Source of the DNA: Amphiduros pacificus
Lineage: Eukaryota > Annelida > Polychaeta > Phyllodocida > Hesionidae
Length of the DNA stretch: 64,000 nt
Reading direction: 5' to 3'
NCBI GenBank assembly: GCA_949316495.1
Contig: OX439010.1
Location: 14,485,309-14,549,308, forward strand
Made by a program: the position numbers and the translations under genes
Notes under the pieces: model-generated
The model's input: only the letters and a program-made list of their open reading frames with translations
Databases searched by the model: none
What the model was told of the DNA's origin: nothing
Shown: one piece after another, positions 22,439 through 32,146 of the stretch
How the letters are laid out: each line of letters opens with the position of its first letter
Numbering within the stretch: the first letter of the stretch is position 1

Positions 22439-22734
22439 GTTTTATACCTCAGTGATGCGCGTATTGATGCGATTTCGAATGAATACGAGCATGCCGATTA
22501 TTTGTAATTTATTGATTAGTTGGAACTATTTTGCGTCGGCCATCTTTAGACTGGTCCCCTATCGAGTGTCAAGAACATCGTGTATATACACAGATCTATG
22601 GCTGTACGCGCCATTTTCGGGTCACGTGACAGGGTCAAATGAGGTGCGCTTTGTTTACAAATGTTTTTAACGATAAATATCTTGTTTCATGTATCATTTT
22701 TTAAAAATACAGTAGTTGTCTGAGGTATAAAAAC
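22439..22734. mobile_element. short TIR element with 'ttttatacctcag' ends
   Basis: Left end 'gttttatacctcag' (22439-22452), right end 'ctgaggtataaaaac' (22720-22734), about 296 bp. The interior contains the 'tagactggtc...gtgtcaagaacatcgtgt' stretch shared with 20.39 kb. No coding sequence. Class not certain. Confidence 0.55.
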
Positions 22735-22862
22735 AAAACATGCCTCGTCGGGTCAGCTGTGTGAGCGGATTCAGTTCGTTGGTGATGGCGGACGGATACC
22801 CTTCCGCAATCACCAACTCACTGAATCCGCTCACCCAGCTTCCCGACTCGGTATGTTTTGTT
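22735..22862. mobile_element. compact foldback hairpin, about 57-bp arms
   Basis: Left arm 'gtgagcggattcagttcg' + 'ttggtgatggcgga' pairs with 'tccgcaatcaccaactca' + 'ctgaatccgctcac' on the right. Pairing continues outward through 'gtcggg' to 'acaaaacat'/'atgttttgt', with few mismatches and a loop of about 10 bases. It is wedged between two TIR elements. Confidence 0.8.
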
Positions 22863-22868
22863 ATAATC

Positions 22869-23325
22869 TACAGTGACCGGCAGTCAAATCCGGACATTTT
22901 CATGTTTTTCACTCCCGATTTTCACAAAACCTTTAAAAATTGTGTAAAAACAGCTCACATCGAAAGAAGATCTTCAACTTTAACGGTCTATGGAATTTTA
23001 ATGCTACCCGTTCAATATTAACAGAAATAGCATGATTTTCACGCATTCAGCAAACCTGCAGATTGTCCGAGTTTCCATTGAGTTATACGGTGATGTTGCT
23101 TACGTCAGCACTTCTGACGTCATTTGACAGTGATGCGATCATTCGTGCCGTGAAAACAAATAAACTATTTTAACGTTTCGAAAAGCAGTGGGAATACAAG
23201 AAAACATGTGAGAGACAATATTCAACTTAATTGCAATTACTACAGATCAGTTTTACTCGATATTTGACTGAGTTAGAAATGTCCGAGTTTAATCTGCCGG
23301 TTTCGGACAGTTGCCGGTCACTGTA
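22869..23325. mobile_element. mariner/Tc1-type MITE, 453 bp, TA target site
   Basis: Terminal inverted repeats CAGTGACCGGCA / TGCCGGTCACTG (22871-22882 and 23312-23323) flanked on both sides by TA, the Tc1/mariner target duplication. Subterminal 'ccggacattt' and 'atgtccgag' are a second inverted pair. No transposase is encoded, so it is non-autonomous. It contains a perfect TGACGTCA at 23115-23122. Confidence 0.88.
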
Positions 23326-23486
23326 GTGCATCTATCTCCTGTCTGATTACGAATTTATGTGATATAATATCATTTTATTTCTGGAAGAACATAATTAAAA
23401 GACTAAATAGAATAAGAAAATGTTAATGACTTTTCAATATTTCGTCAAGAAATAATGAACTGATTAATTCACAAACCAATGAGGGA

Positions 23487-23639
23487 ACCTGGAACATAGA
23501 GAACCGCATTAGCTTCCAGCCTCTCACAGCCCGTGCACGTGCAGGGATACCGCCTCGTGCACGTGCCAACCATTGGCATGACGTCATTGACCAGCACGTG
23601 CAGTGAGAACAAACTGATGCGGTTCTCTATGACCTGGAA
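23487..23639. mobile_element. hAT-type MITE, 137 bp, 8-bp target duplication, with E-boxes and CRE
   Basis: The 8-bp direct repeat 'acctggaa' (23487-23494 and 23632-23639) encloses an element with inverted ends 'catagagaaccgcattag' / 'ctgatgcggttctctatg'. 8-bp duplications are typical of hAT transposons. The short interior holds three CACGTG E-boxes (23536, 23560, 23595) and a TGACGTCA (23579-23586), with internal palindromes around 'gtgcacgtgc'. It has no coding capacity. Confidence 0.88.
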
Positions 23640-25265
23640 TAATCGATTATTCAAGAGCGACAAGGAAGTGCCAAAAACGTATGTGACCATTCAATGAAAA
23701 ATCTCAATATTGTCCCTGGGAACATGTATGAAACTATAATGTGTTGTGAACACTGTGAAATTGAGACAATAGATTCCGCAGAATAGACTTTGGCATAAGA
23801 GCTTTGGTGCAAATACCTATTTGGGGCAATTTGGCAGGTTAACGACCTGCTGCATGACACATCAGTGAGGCAGTTATACCTCAGTCTGTGTGAGGAGTTT
23901 TAACAATTACCAATATTATGTGATTTTCTAGTAAATGACCATTTAAATAAGGAATTAAAAATAGCTACTTTTTAAGTGCTAAAAATATAGAATGAACTAA
24001 CCAACACTAGAGTGAACTAAAGTATGGACTATTTTAATTTGTTAGGAAATCTATAGGATTTATACTTATCCCAGGTGAAAAGTACTTACATTTAGGCATA
24101 AAAATCTCATACAATTTAAGTTTTAAGCCAAACATCTTTGAGGAATTTTAAAATGGTTATTCTGATAGCTAGCCACAATAATCAAACTTTAAATGAGCTT
24201 TCAAGCGGTACATTTCTCACAGTAGCTGAAACTGTATTTGATTTAAATCTCCGAAATGTTAATATTGTTCACTTAAAATAAAGTATAAAACCAGTCAATT
24301 TCCTAATTAAACCCTAATTGTTATTTTATTTTCTAGATATATCTATTGATATTATTGTGTTGTTTAGTTCAATATTCCTGCAAGAATGTTCTCACAAATG
24401 GTCAATTATTAATGAATAATCTATTTATTTGTTGTTAAAATCTAAATTAAGGATCAAAAAAGCTGTTTGCATGATTCATGATGTCTAACCTAATTTTCTT
24501 AATCCCATGCTCAAACATATTCTGAGGTGAGGCATTTTTGATATATAAATGCACACGAACATATGCTAGCTTGTCAACTAAATACCATGTAACACTCCAA
24601 ATTATAAAAACCAAATGATAAAAACCATCCTCGTGTGTTAATTGTAGCATTGCTGTGTTATCATCAATTTGAAGCCAGATGGCCATCTTGTCTGCTGCAA
24701 TGTTTCTCTCATCCACTACACTGCCGATAGAGGGCACTGACTGATTGTGATTTAATCTGAGAATACAAAAGAGACTTGCTTTTAGGGGACATGGAATAGA
24801 TATTCGGATGTTCTTCAGAACATATTTGATTCCCAATTTTAGGATTGTAAGAGATTTAATTATATAATTTTAGGCAATATAAAGAGTACCTGAATGCAAT
24901 TGCCAAAGCGTAATTTTCGTTTCAATATTTCCCCGCTTTGCATTGTTCCCATTGCTGTGTAAATTTGGCTCCTCCGTTGATTTTCTCCCCTTTATATAGA
25001 ATAATAGCTACCATATTAGATTGAGTCTCAACTACCCAACGAAAACCTATTTCTCTTCAAATTTCAAGATAATATAAATGAAATACATTATGACGTTGTA
25101 TATGTGTGATTAAATAATATTTCTTGTAAAAGAGCTGAATGTATATAAACAATAGGGCGTTTTTGGAAAAGATTATTTCTGATTCATTCCTAGAAATACA
25201 CTAATGTCATCTTCAACTGATGACGATGTAAGAAATGCAGCAATCTGGTAGGAAAGATATAATAA
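23640..25265. other. intergenic, one unassigned 129-codon frame
   Basis: AT-rich. A minus-strand frame at 24447-24836 (129 codons) is longer than most chance frames but shows no motif, domain or splice context that I recognise. I leave it uncalled. Confidence 0.35.
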
Positions 25266-26057
25266 ATGTTTGTCTCTAGATCATGTATGATATATTTGTA
25301 ATAATTGTTTGTCTATACATCATGTATGATATAGGTGTAATAATTGTTTGTCTATACATCATGTATGATATAGGTGTAATACTTATTTATCTATACATCA
25401 TGTATGATATAGGTGTAATAATTGTTTGCCTATACATCATGTATGATATTGTTTGTCTATACATCATGTGTGATATAGGTGTAATACTTGTTTTCCAATA
25501 CATCATATATGATATTGTTTGTCTATACATCATGTGTGATATAGGTGTAATAATTACACCTATATATGTATGATATAGGTGAAATACTTGTTTGTCTATA
25601 CATCATGTATGATATTGTTTGTCTATACATCATATATGATATAGGTGTAATAATTGTTTGTCTATACATCATGTATGATATAGGTGTAATAATTGTTTGT
25701 CTATACATCATATATGATATAGGTGTAATAATTGTTTGTCTATACATCATATATGATATAGGTGTAATAATTGTTTGTCTATACATCATTTATGATATAG
25801 GTGTAATAATTTTTGCCTATACATCATGTATGATATAGGTGTAATAATAGTTTGTCTATACATCATGTATGATATAGGTGTAATAATAGTTTGTCTATAC
25901 ATCATGTATGATATAGGTGTAATAATTGTTTGTCTATACATCATGTATGATATAGGTGTAATAATTGTTTGTCTATACATCATGAATGATATTGTTTGTC
26001 TATACATCATGTATGATATAGGTGTAATAATAGGTTGTCTATACATCATGCCTGATG
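25266..26057. repeat. 39-bp minisatellite, open in frame on both strands
   Basis: About 20 units of 39 bp ('tatacatcatgtatgatata' + 'ggtgtaataattgtttgtc'), some shortened to 27 bp by loss of 'aggtgtaataat'. Each contains the palindrome ATACATCATGTAT. Since 39 = 13 codons, both strands give stop-free stretches (YIMYDIGVIIVCL and MMYRQTIITPISY); these are by-products. Confidence 0.95.
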
Positions 26058-26119
26058 TAACACAAGGAGACTTGTCTTACAGTTCTAAATAACCGTCCAA
26101 GAATGAAAAAATAATATAA

Positions 26120-26240
26120 CATGGTGTGTTTACAACCCTATCAGGTCACAGGTCGACTTCAGAGCTTTTAACCAATGTGAAAGTGTCACTGCCTGTGATG
26201 GGAGTCGAACCCACAACCTTCCGTTCTCAACGTATACATG
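26120..26240 (-). mobile_element. tRNA-derived SINE family B, copy 2
   Basis: On the minus strand 'gtgggttcgactcccatcac' (B box) is followed by 'aggcagtgacactttcacat' + 'tggttaaaagctctgaag' + 'tcgacctgtgacc', aligning with SINE B at 18.82 kb. The A-box half is poorly preserved. Confidence 0.7.
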
Positions 26241-28028
26241 TATATCCAAGAAAGGCATATATCTTAGGCTCTGTGAGCTGTGGTGGTCAAGGTAAAGTTG
26301 AATTACGATCAGATTCTAAAGACTTTATTGAAAGAATTCAATATAGACCTTTCATCATATCGCTAAGAGCTGTCACCTTGTGTTATAATTGTCATACTGA
26401 CCAAAAAACCTTATGGAACGAACGTGGCTTCATGGATGAATTAATGTTTTTAACAAATTTATATTCAATTGTTAAAACATGTATTAGTCCTTCGTATAAA
26501 TTTGATTAATCTTTAGAATTAATTTACTTCTTCAAGTTTTTTACTTCAAATTATCAAAAATGTTTTTCAAATTATACAAAGCTTCTGTTTGTGATTTTAC
26601 AATTTTTGTATCAAACACATCTGATAGTTAAACATTCTGTTTGACCGAGCTGACGTTTAATTGATAAGGTCATTTGGAAGTTCAATAAAGGCCAAAATAT
26701 GCTTTTGCTCGACACGATTTCTTGTTTAGGTGTAAATGAATTAATCTACATTAAAAGTTGTACTGTCAGTCGTCCAACCTGAAGGCGACATATTTACATG
26801 TATAAGCGCTGTGAGAAAGGACAGCAGCTATTACAAGAAGTCAATAATAAATCACGGAGTTATTGGGTCCAGCACACATGACCTATTCGCCACCAATTTA
26901 ATATTGTGTGACACGCCTTGCCAATTAAACGGTCATTATTCGCCACGCCATCTGGTGGAGGAAATGATATTTTAGCCACCGTTGTGGTTGTTACTCAGAA
27001 AGAAGTCATTCGAGCTGGTTTTGCTTCTATCAACCATTTCTGAAAGGTATATCGCTTCAGCCATTCAAATAAAGATTTATATTTATTTCTCTGTGGGTAA
27101 CACTTTTTCTCGCAAGGTTTCCTTTTCAGTTTTTGTTACTCTTTTGTATCAAAGCTTCAGGCACATGTTGAATCTTAATGGTAGTAAAATAATATATGTT
27201 GACCCATCAAGCGGCTCAGCATCCATTAAATAAGGGCAGCTCTATGTTTTAAAGACAGGTCGTCCATGTTTCACCAAATGACAACTCTCAAATATAATAT
27301 ATGTTCATTTTACTTTGTATGATGATCATTAATCATTGATCACATAAAGTACATTAAAAGTAGGTCAAAGGCTTATCATGCAAATGCACCGGAAGTAATG
27401 TACTGAAAGGCTCTGAAATCAGGAAGTGGGCAACACAATAGTGGGATTCCGCTTCAGCGGGATGGTTTTGTTTGTACATGGACGACGAAGCCCAGACCGG
27501 AAGTGGGACTCGTGCCGCCATGTGCATGCACATCAGCTGGTCAATTTCCTCTTCAGGTCAGCAATTTTGCAAGGAATAATCGCAAGAGCATATTATGTCC
27601 CATGGAGAATATTCACATGCAATTCAGGTGTAATAAATCACCTGCAATAATTTATGTCCAGTATATTATAAAGGCAGTCAGTGTAATGTAATGTAATCGA
27701 TATTTTCCAAAATATCAATAAATACCATTTGAAACGAAAATATCATGATATAAATATAAATAATATATAATATATATAAATACATGTAATCTTATAATTG
27801 TCTTTTCTTTGATCCTCTAAGAGCAACTAATCTCGTTAATTATGGCTTTTCATTTTCAATGTACAATCACTTAATTTCACTGGTTTCATTTGAAAAAGCG
27901 TAAAGTAAATTTCATAAATGATCAGTCATTCCATAAAATATGCTTTTATGATACCTTGTGTTTTGTTGGTGTCATGTATATGACATTGTAAATATCAAAA
28001 TCGTTTGACCTTCAATGAGTTTGATCAA
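26241..28028. other. intergenic, no gene seen
   Basis: Frames at 26126-26509, 26982-27233 and 27426-27650 show no known protein. A slightly GC-richer patch at 27390-27560 carries 'accggaag' twice (ETS-like core) but no gene. 27.7 kb onward is AT-rich. Confidence 0.35.
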
Positions 28029-28348
28029 GTCAATTTAGGATGAAATTGTTCTGTATTGTTTGTTTGGGGTTTGAAAACACTTTCAAAATCATATTATTCA
28101 TATCATGACGAGACCTACTTGTTGTTGATATTGTGCTACCTCACTGAATTCTCATCTCATAGGTCTTTGGCATGGCAATTCACCTAGTCAAAGTTTACAA
28201 GGACAATTTACCCTTCAGGCATTGTCCTCAGCTTATATGAGAAACGGCTCAGAGAGAAATTGAACCCACGACTTTAAGGTCATCATAAAGGAACTGGTTT
28301 TGTGCTCTAACTAAATGTGCCATGGCCCACGACCGTCAAATGAGGATG
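28029..28348 (-). mobile_element. SINE family A, minus strand
   Basis: Reads in reverse from 'tgtttgtttggggtttg' (tail) through 'gacgagacctacttgt' and 'tgaacccacgactttaagg' (B box) to 'gtgccatggcccacgac'. Bounded by diverged direct repeats 'gtcaatttaggatga' and 'gtcaaatgaggatgg'. Older than the 55.2-kb copy judging by body divergence. Confidence 0.85.
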
Positions 28349-29670
28349 GGACGTATACGAAAAATCAGCATTTCCATTCCGAGTTTTGGAAAGAACATTG
28401 GATATCCTGGATAATTGAAATTTGATGACATTTTTCATCTATGATTATTCCCAAATTCTTGACTTTGTTGGACATGGGAATATTAATATTTCTATCTTGG
28501 TTAGAGGTCTATGTGATACCTTGGAGTAATTATGAATGGAGGCGTGACGGCCGTTATAGGAGCTATGGCGTCATGGCAACGCATTGTTTTACACAATGGA
28601 TTCAGAATGCTTTGATCCTATCATAGTTGCCGACATCAGAACAGTGGAGATTTAACATTTATATATTTAAAAAATAAATTGGCCAATGTCTCATTAAAGT
28701 ATTATACCACATTTAAGTGTCTTTTTTATGAAGAAAAAATCAGAATAGTTGCTGTTTTGTGCCTTACAATACAATCCACTCAAAATTACTTGAAATAAAT
28801 CTGTTCATATCTGTTCTGATTGCGTCAATAATAAATATTCTGAAAAAAGGAAAAATGCATATTCTAAACCTTTATTTTTTTTTATACATGTTTAGAAAAA
28901 TCATGTCACTATTCATGTTACTTTGTAAAAACTTTTAAAACAAATATTATTTATGATATAGCATTTATAAAATTCCTGTTATATTTTGTTGTTGTTATTT
29001 TTTGTTGATTTTAAATGATGACATGACGTTTTATAAGTCATAATTTATTTCTGATGGCGCACCTATTGGCAGGGATATAAATTACATTTTCTAATAGTAA
29101 TTTTTTCACTGAACAACATATATATTTTTCTAGCCTGCCAACATCTGCGCTCATAACTAAAACTCAACTGGAATGAAATAATAACAATAAAACATGTGGT
29201 TCTATCAGTATTTGATATTGTAGCAGTAATTTTTAGCATATTGTCATAACTTTGCATGGTATGATTTCATAAATCTTTTCATAAAATCGTCCAAAATTGA
29301 AGCAGAGAAATAAAAGTTATACCTCCATAATCAGTGAAACAAGGAGAACATTTCATTCGCGATATGTATAGCTGTAAATTGTAGTTTTGGTGAGGCAAAA
29401 TTGGATTGAAAAAGAATTACGTCAAAACTTTTTCATCTTGCACCTATATGGCGTCATCATAACAATGGGCAAGGCGGCAACTATGGTGTCCCTTTTGATC
29501 TTGCGACGTTGCGCCTCCATACATTATTACTCCAAGGTGATACCATTATTAAAATGTAAAGTGTTGCCGCATATCAGATAACGGGTCAAATGAAATGTAA
29601 AATTGGAGATCATCAGTAAAGATCTACACATCTATTCTTCAGTCTATTTTTGTACTTCTGATCAGACTGG
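28349..29670. other. intergenic, no gene seen
   Basis: AT-rich; includes 'gcgtcatggcaacgc' at about 28568, half of an X-box-like site. No gene. Confidence 0.35.
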
Positions 29671-29679
29671 AAAATGCGT

Positions 29680-29916
29680 CTAATGTCGTTTGCCTGCATG
29701 GTTTAGAATTTGCTCAGCTACTACTTTCTCAATCACCTTCGACAAATAAGCCAAATTGGATAACGTTTGATATTTTTTTTTTTGGGGGGGGAGGGGATAA
29801 TTCTTGATCCAGTGTTTTTTAAATAAAGGTTGCATCATTGATATCTTTAAAGCGTGATTGATTTGTTCATTGTTGATTGATTGTGATAAAAGGTAATATA
29901 TGCCCAATACTTTCAT
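29680..29916 (-). mobile_element. LINE reverse-transcriptase N-terminal fragment
   Basis: The minus-strand frame reads IYYLLSQSINNEQ...KISMMQPLFKKHW, then after a homopolymer patch SNLAYLSKVIEKVVAEQI. This is the start of the RT domain in CR1/L2-like LINEs (usual form: INxSLxxGxxPxxFKxAxxxPLLKK...NYRPVSNLxFLSKxIEKVV). A run of G and T on the + strand (about 29769-29795) interrupts the NYRP region. Probably the same insertion as the endonuclease piece at 30.86-31.33 kb. Confidence 0.85.
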
Positions 29917-29948
29917 TTAGAAGCTAAATAGGTATAGGACCCAATTCA

Positions 29949-30200
29949 CATGAGTTTATTTTCCTCTATTTTCTTTTCCCTTTTTTCTTTTCTTCTATTT
30001 TCTTCTCATCTATTTTATTTTCATCTATTTTATTTTCATCTATTTTATTTTCATCTATTTTATTTTCATCTATTTTATTTTCATCAATTTTATTGTCATC
30101 AATTTTATTTTCATCTATTTTATTTTTATCAATTTTGTTTTCATCAATTTTGACTTCCTCTATTTCATTTTCATCTTTTTTATTTTCATCTGTTTTCTTT
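29949..30200. repeat. 15-bp (tattttcatctattt) minisatellite
   Basis: Pyrimidine-rich array of 'ctattttattttcat' with variants. It lies between the RT and endonuclease pieces of the LINE and probably expanded inside it. Confidence 0.9.
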
Positions 30201-30423
30201 TATTTTTATTAGGTTTGATATGTTCTGATGTTGAACTGTATAATATAGTGATTTGAAATGTTTCCATCCAAACGGCAAATTGTTAAATTTATGGAAGAGC
30301 ATCAGTAGCTATTAAAACATTACCCATTATGCGTCTTTTCTTTGATTACTCTAGCTGTATTATACATATCTAATGATTCATTAAATCCAATTGCATTAAA
30401 ACTTTATGATTTATTCAACGAAA

Positions 30424-30545
30424 ACATATATAGCTTCATGATATCAACAAATAAACATATATAGCTTCATGATATCAACAAATAAACAAATATAGCCTCA
30501 TGATATCAACAAATAAACAAATATAGCTTCATGATATCAAAAATT
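30424..30545. repeat. 31-bp tandem repeat, four units
   Basis: Unit 'atatatagcttcatgatatc' + 'aacaaataaac', four nearly identical copies; young. Confidence 0.92.
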
Positions 30546-30854
30546 GTAATGTATTAAAATATTAGAAAATTTTTCAAAATATTCTGAGTAAATTTAATTG
30601 ATTTATGAGATGGTTCTGGTCTCGAGTTCCATAATCTGCAGGTTGGGTTAATTATTAAAGTCACGTCTATTTCATTTTATAAATCCCACCTTATCAACCA
30701 CCTGAGCGTAAGGGATATGCTATAAATTATAGCCATTTCTTTCAAATTCCAATATGATAATATTGTCTCCAGTTTTATTTAGCCATTTCTCAGCAATTCA
30801 TAGAATAGCCAATTTCTTAAAGATATTAATAATACAGGTTATCAATAGATAAGG

Positions 30855-31330
30855 GCATTAAATTCCAAAGTCTGTGGGTTGGTTCCAAGATCCACTGAGT
30901 CACCAAAAGGTAGAATGGACATCATTGAATTTTATGACCTCAGGTTTGGTAGGCATGTTTACATGAAAATTATAATCACCTAGGAACACTGTTCCATGAT
31001 TTAAGTCCCAGAAGTGGTTGTAATATTTGTAAACTCATCATGAAACTCAGAGAAGGAATGTCTATTCCCCATTGTTGATACAACAGATTGAGTCATTTTA
31101 TTGGTTAAGAATGATAGTTCACGATGATGAATAAAATCAATTCTGGGAAACAAGTGAGGTTTAAGGTTACCTTCCTCAAGGTGACTAATAATTATGTCAT
31201 CACCAGATTCATGTAGCCATGTCTGAGTCATAAATTGGACATCATGATCATTTTCAAAGAAATAGTCTTTGACCTCAAGAATCTTATATGGACTTCACAT
31301 TACAAGGACAAATTATCAGCTTGTTTCTCG
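30855..31330 (-). mobile_element. LINE apurinic-like endonuclease fragment
   Basis: Minus strand: KILEVKDYFFENDHDVQFM then TQTWLHESGDD (usual LTETWL), and further on FLGDYNFHVNMPTKPEV with IKFNDVHSTF and WNQPTDFG. GDYNFHVN is the GDFNxH motif of the APE-type endonuclease of CR1/L2-like LINEs. The frame is broken more than once. With the RT piece at 29.68 kb it is in the correct 5'-3' order for one minus-strand LINE spanning about 29.7-31.3 kb. Confidence 0.87.
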
Positions 31331-31896
31331 TTTTTAGTTTTGACATGTAGGACCTATTATTTGTGGCGCCCTCTATGTTTCAGAGCCCGGAGTGCCAACC
31401 ATTACACTTGAAGAACGTCTTGTTATAGCTATTCTTAACTTTTAAACTCAATTTTGTTTCTCAAACGATGTGAGATGCAAATTGCAATAGTCAGATTTTT
31501 GTTTTTATTCGGCGGTACTTTGTCATATTTTGCACTGATATCTACATGGTGGGCAATGCAGTAATCTATTTGGGGATTTCTCTGGAACTATCAACCTCAA
31601 AAACGAGGCCCACATCGACGTATTGTCAGCACCTCGTTGTATCTGGTAGATTTATCGTTTATTTGCTGTTTTAGCAATTATCATTTATATTTGTCCCTTG
31701 GACGCCATTTTTGGAGATCTTGACAGTTAATTAAAGGTTTTGACCACTTTATCTGAGGATCATGGAGCATAAGCTAAGTAAAGAAGTTGTTGATGTGTTT
31801 GCTTCACACAAAACCAAATCTTTTTCAAGTTTATATATTATCCCTTTTTAAAAAAAGAATTCACTTATTTTGACCCATCTGGTTTAGATATCAGCC
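31331..31896. other. intergenic, possibly LINE 5' region, no gene seen
   Basis: A GC-richer patch at 31360-31420 ('ggcgccctctatgtttcaga') may be the 5' part of the LINE on the minus strand, but no frame is recognisable. Confidence 0.3.
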
Positions 31897-32146
31897 TAAT
31901 ATAATGCACCGGGCTGTGCCGAGGTTGAACTCATGAAACAATTTTCCATATGAGCTGAGGCCTGTGCCTAGAGGGTTAACCTTGTAAATCTGTGACCTGG
32001 TGGGTTGTCATGCCAAGGACCTGCGACATGACACTTCAGTGAGGCAGCACTATATCTGCTACAAGTAGGTCTCATTACAAAATGACTGAAATAATGTTGA
32101 AAGTGATGTAACAAACAAACTAACACAAACAAACTAATACAATGCA
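31897..32146 (+). mobile_element. SINE family A, 5'-truncated, with 12-bp target duplication
   Basis: Starts inside the unit at 'ccgggctgtgccgagg' and lacks the A/B boxes, then has the full body and an extended (aaac)n tail. Flanked by 'taatataatgca' (31897-31908) and 'taatacaatgca' (32135-32146), one mismatch. So the truncation arose during insertion rather than by later loss. Confidence 0.9.

Noticed and set aside
24447-24836. 129-codon minus-strand frame as a host exon or gene
   Set aside because: No recognisable motif, no convincing splice sites and no neighbouring exons; length is possible by chance.
25283-26092. Overlapping 87-96-codon frames on both strands
   Set aside because: By-products of the 39-bp array, present on both strands at once.
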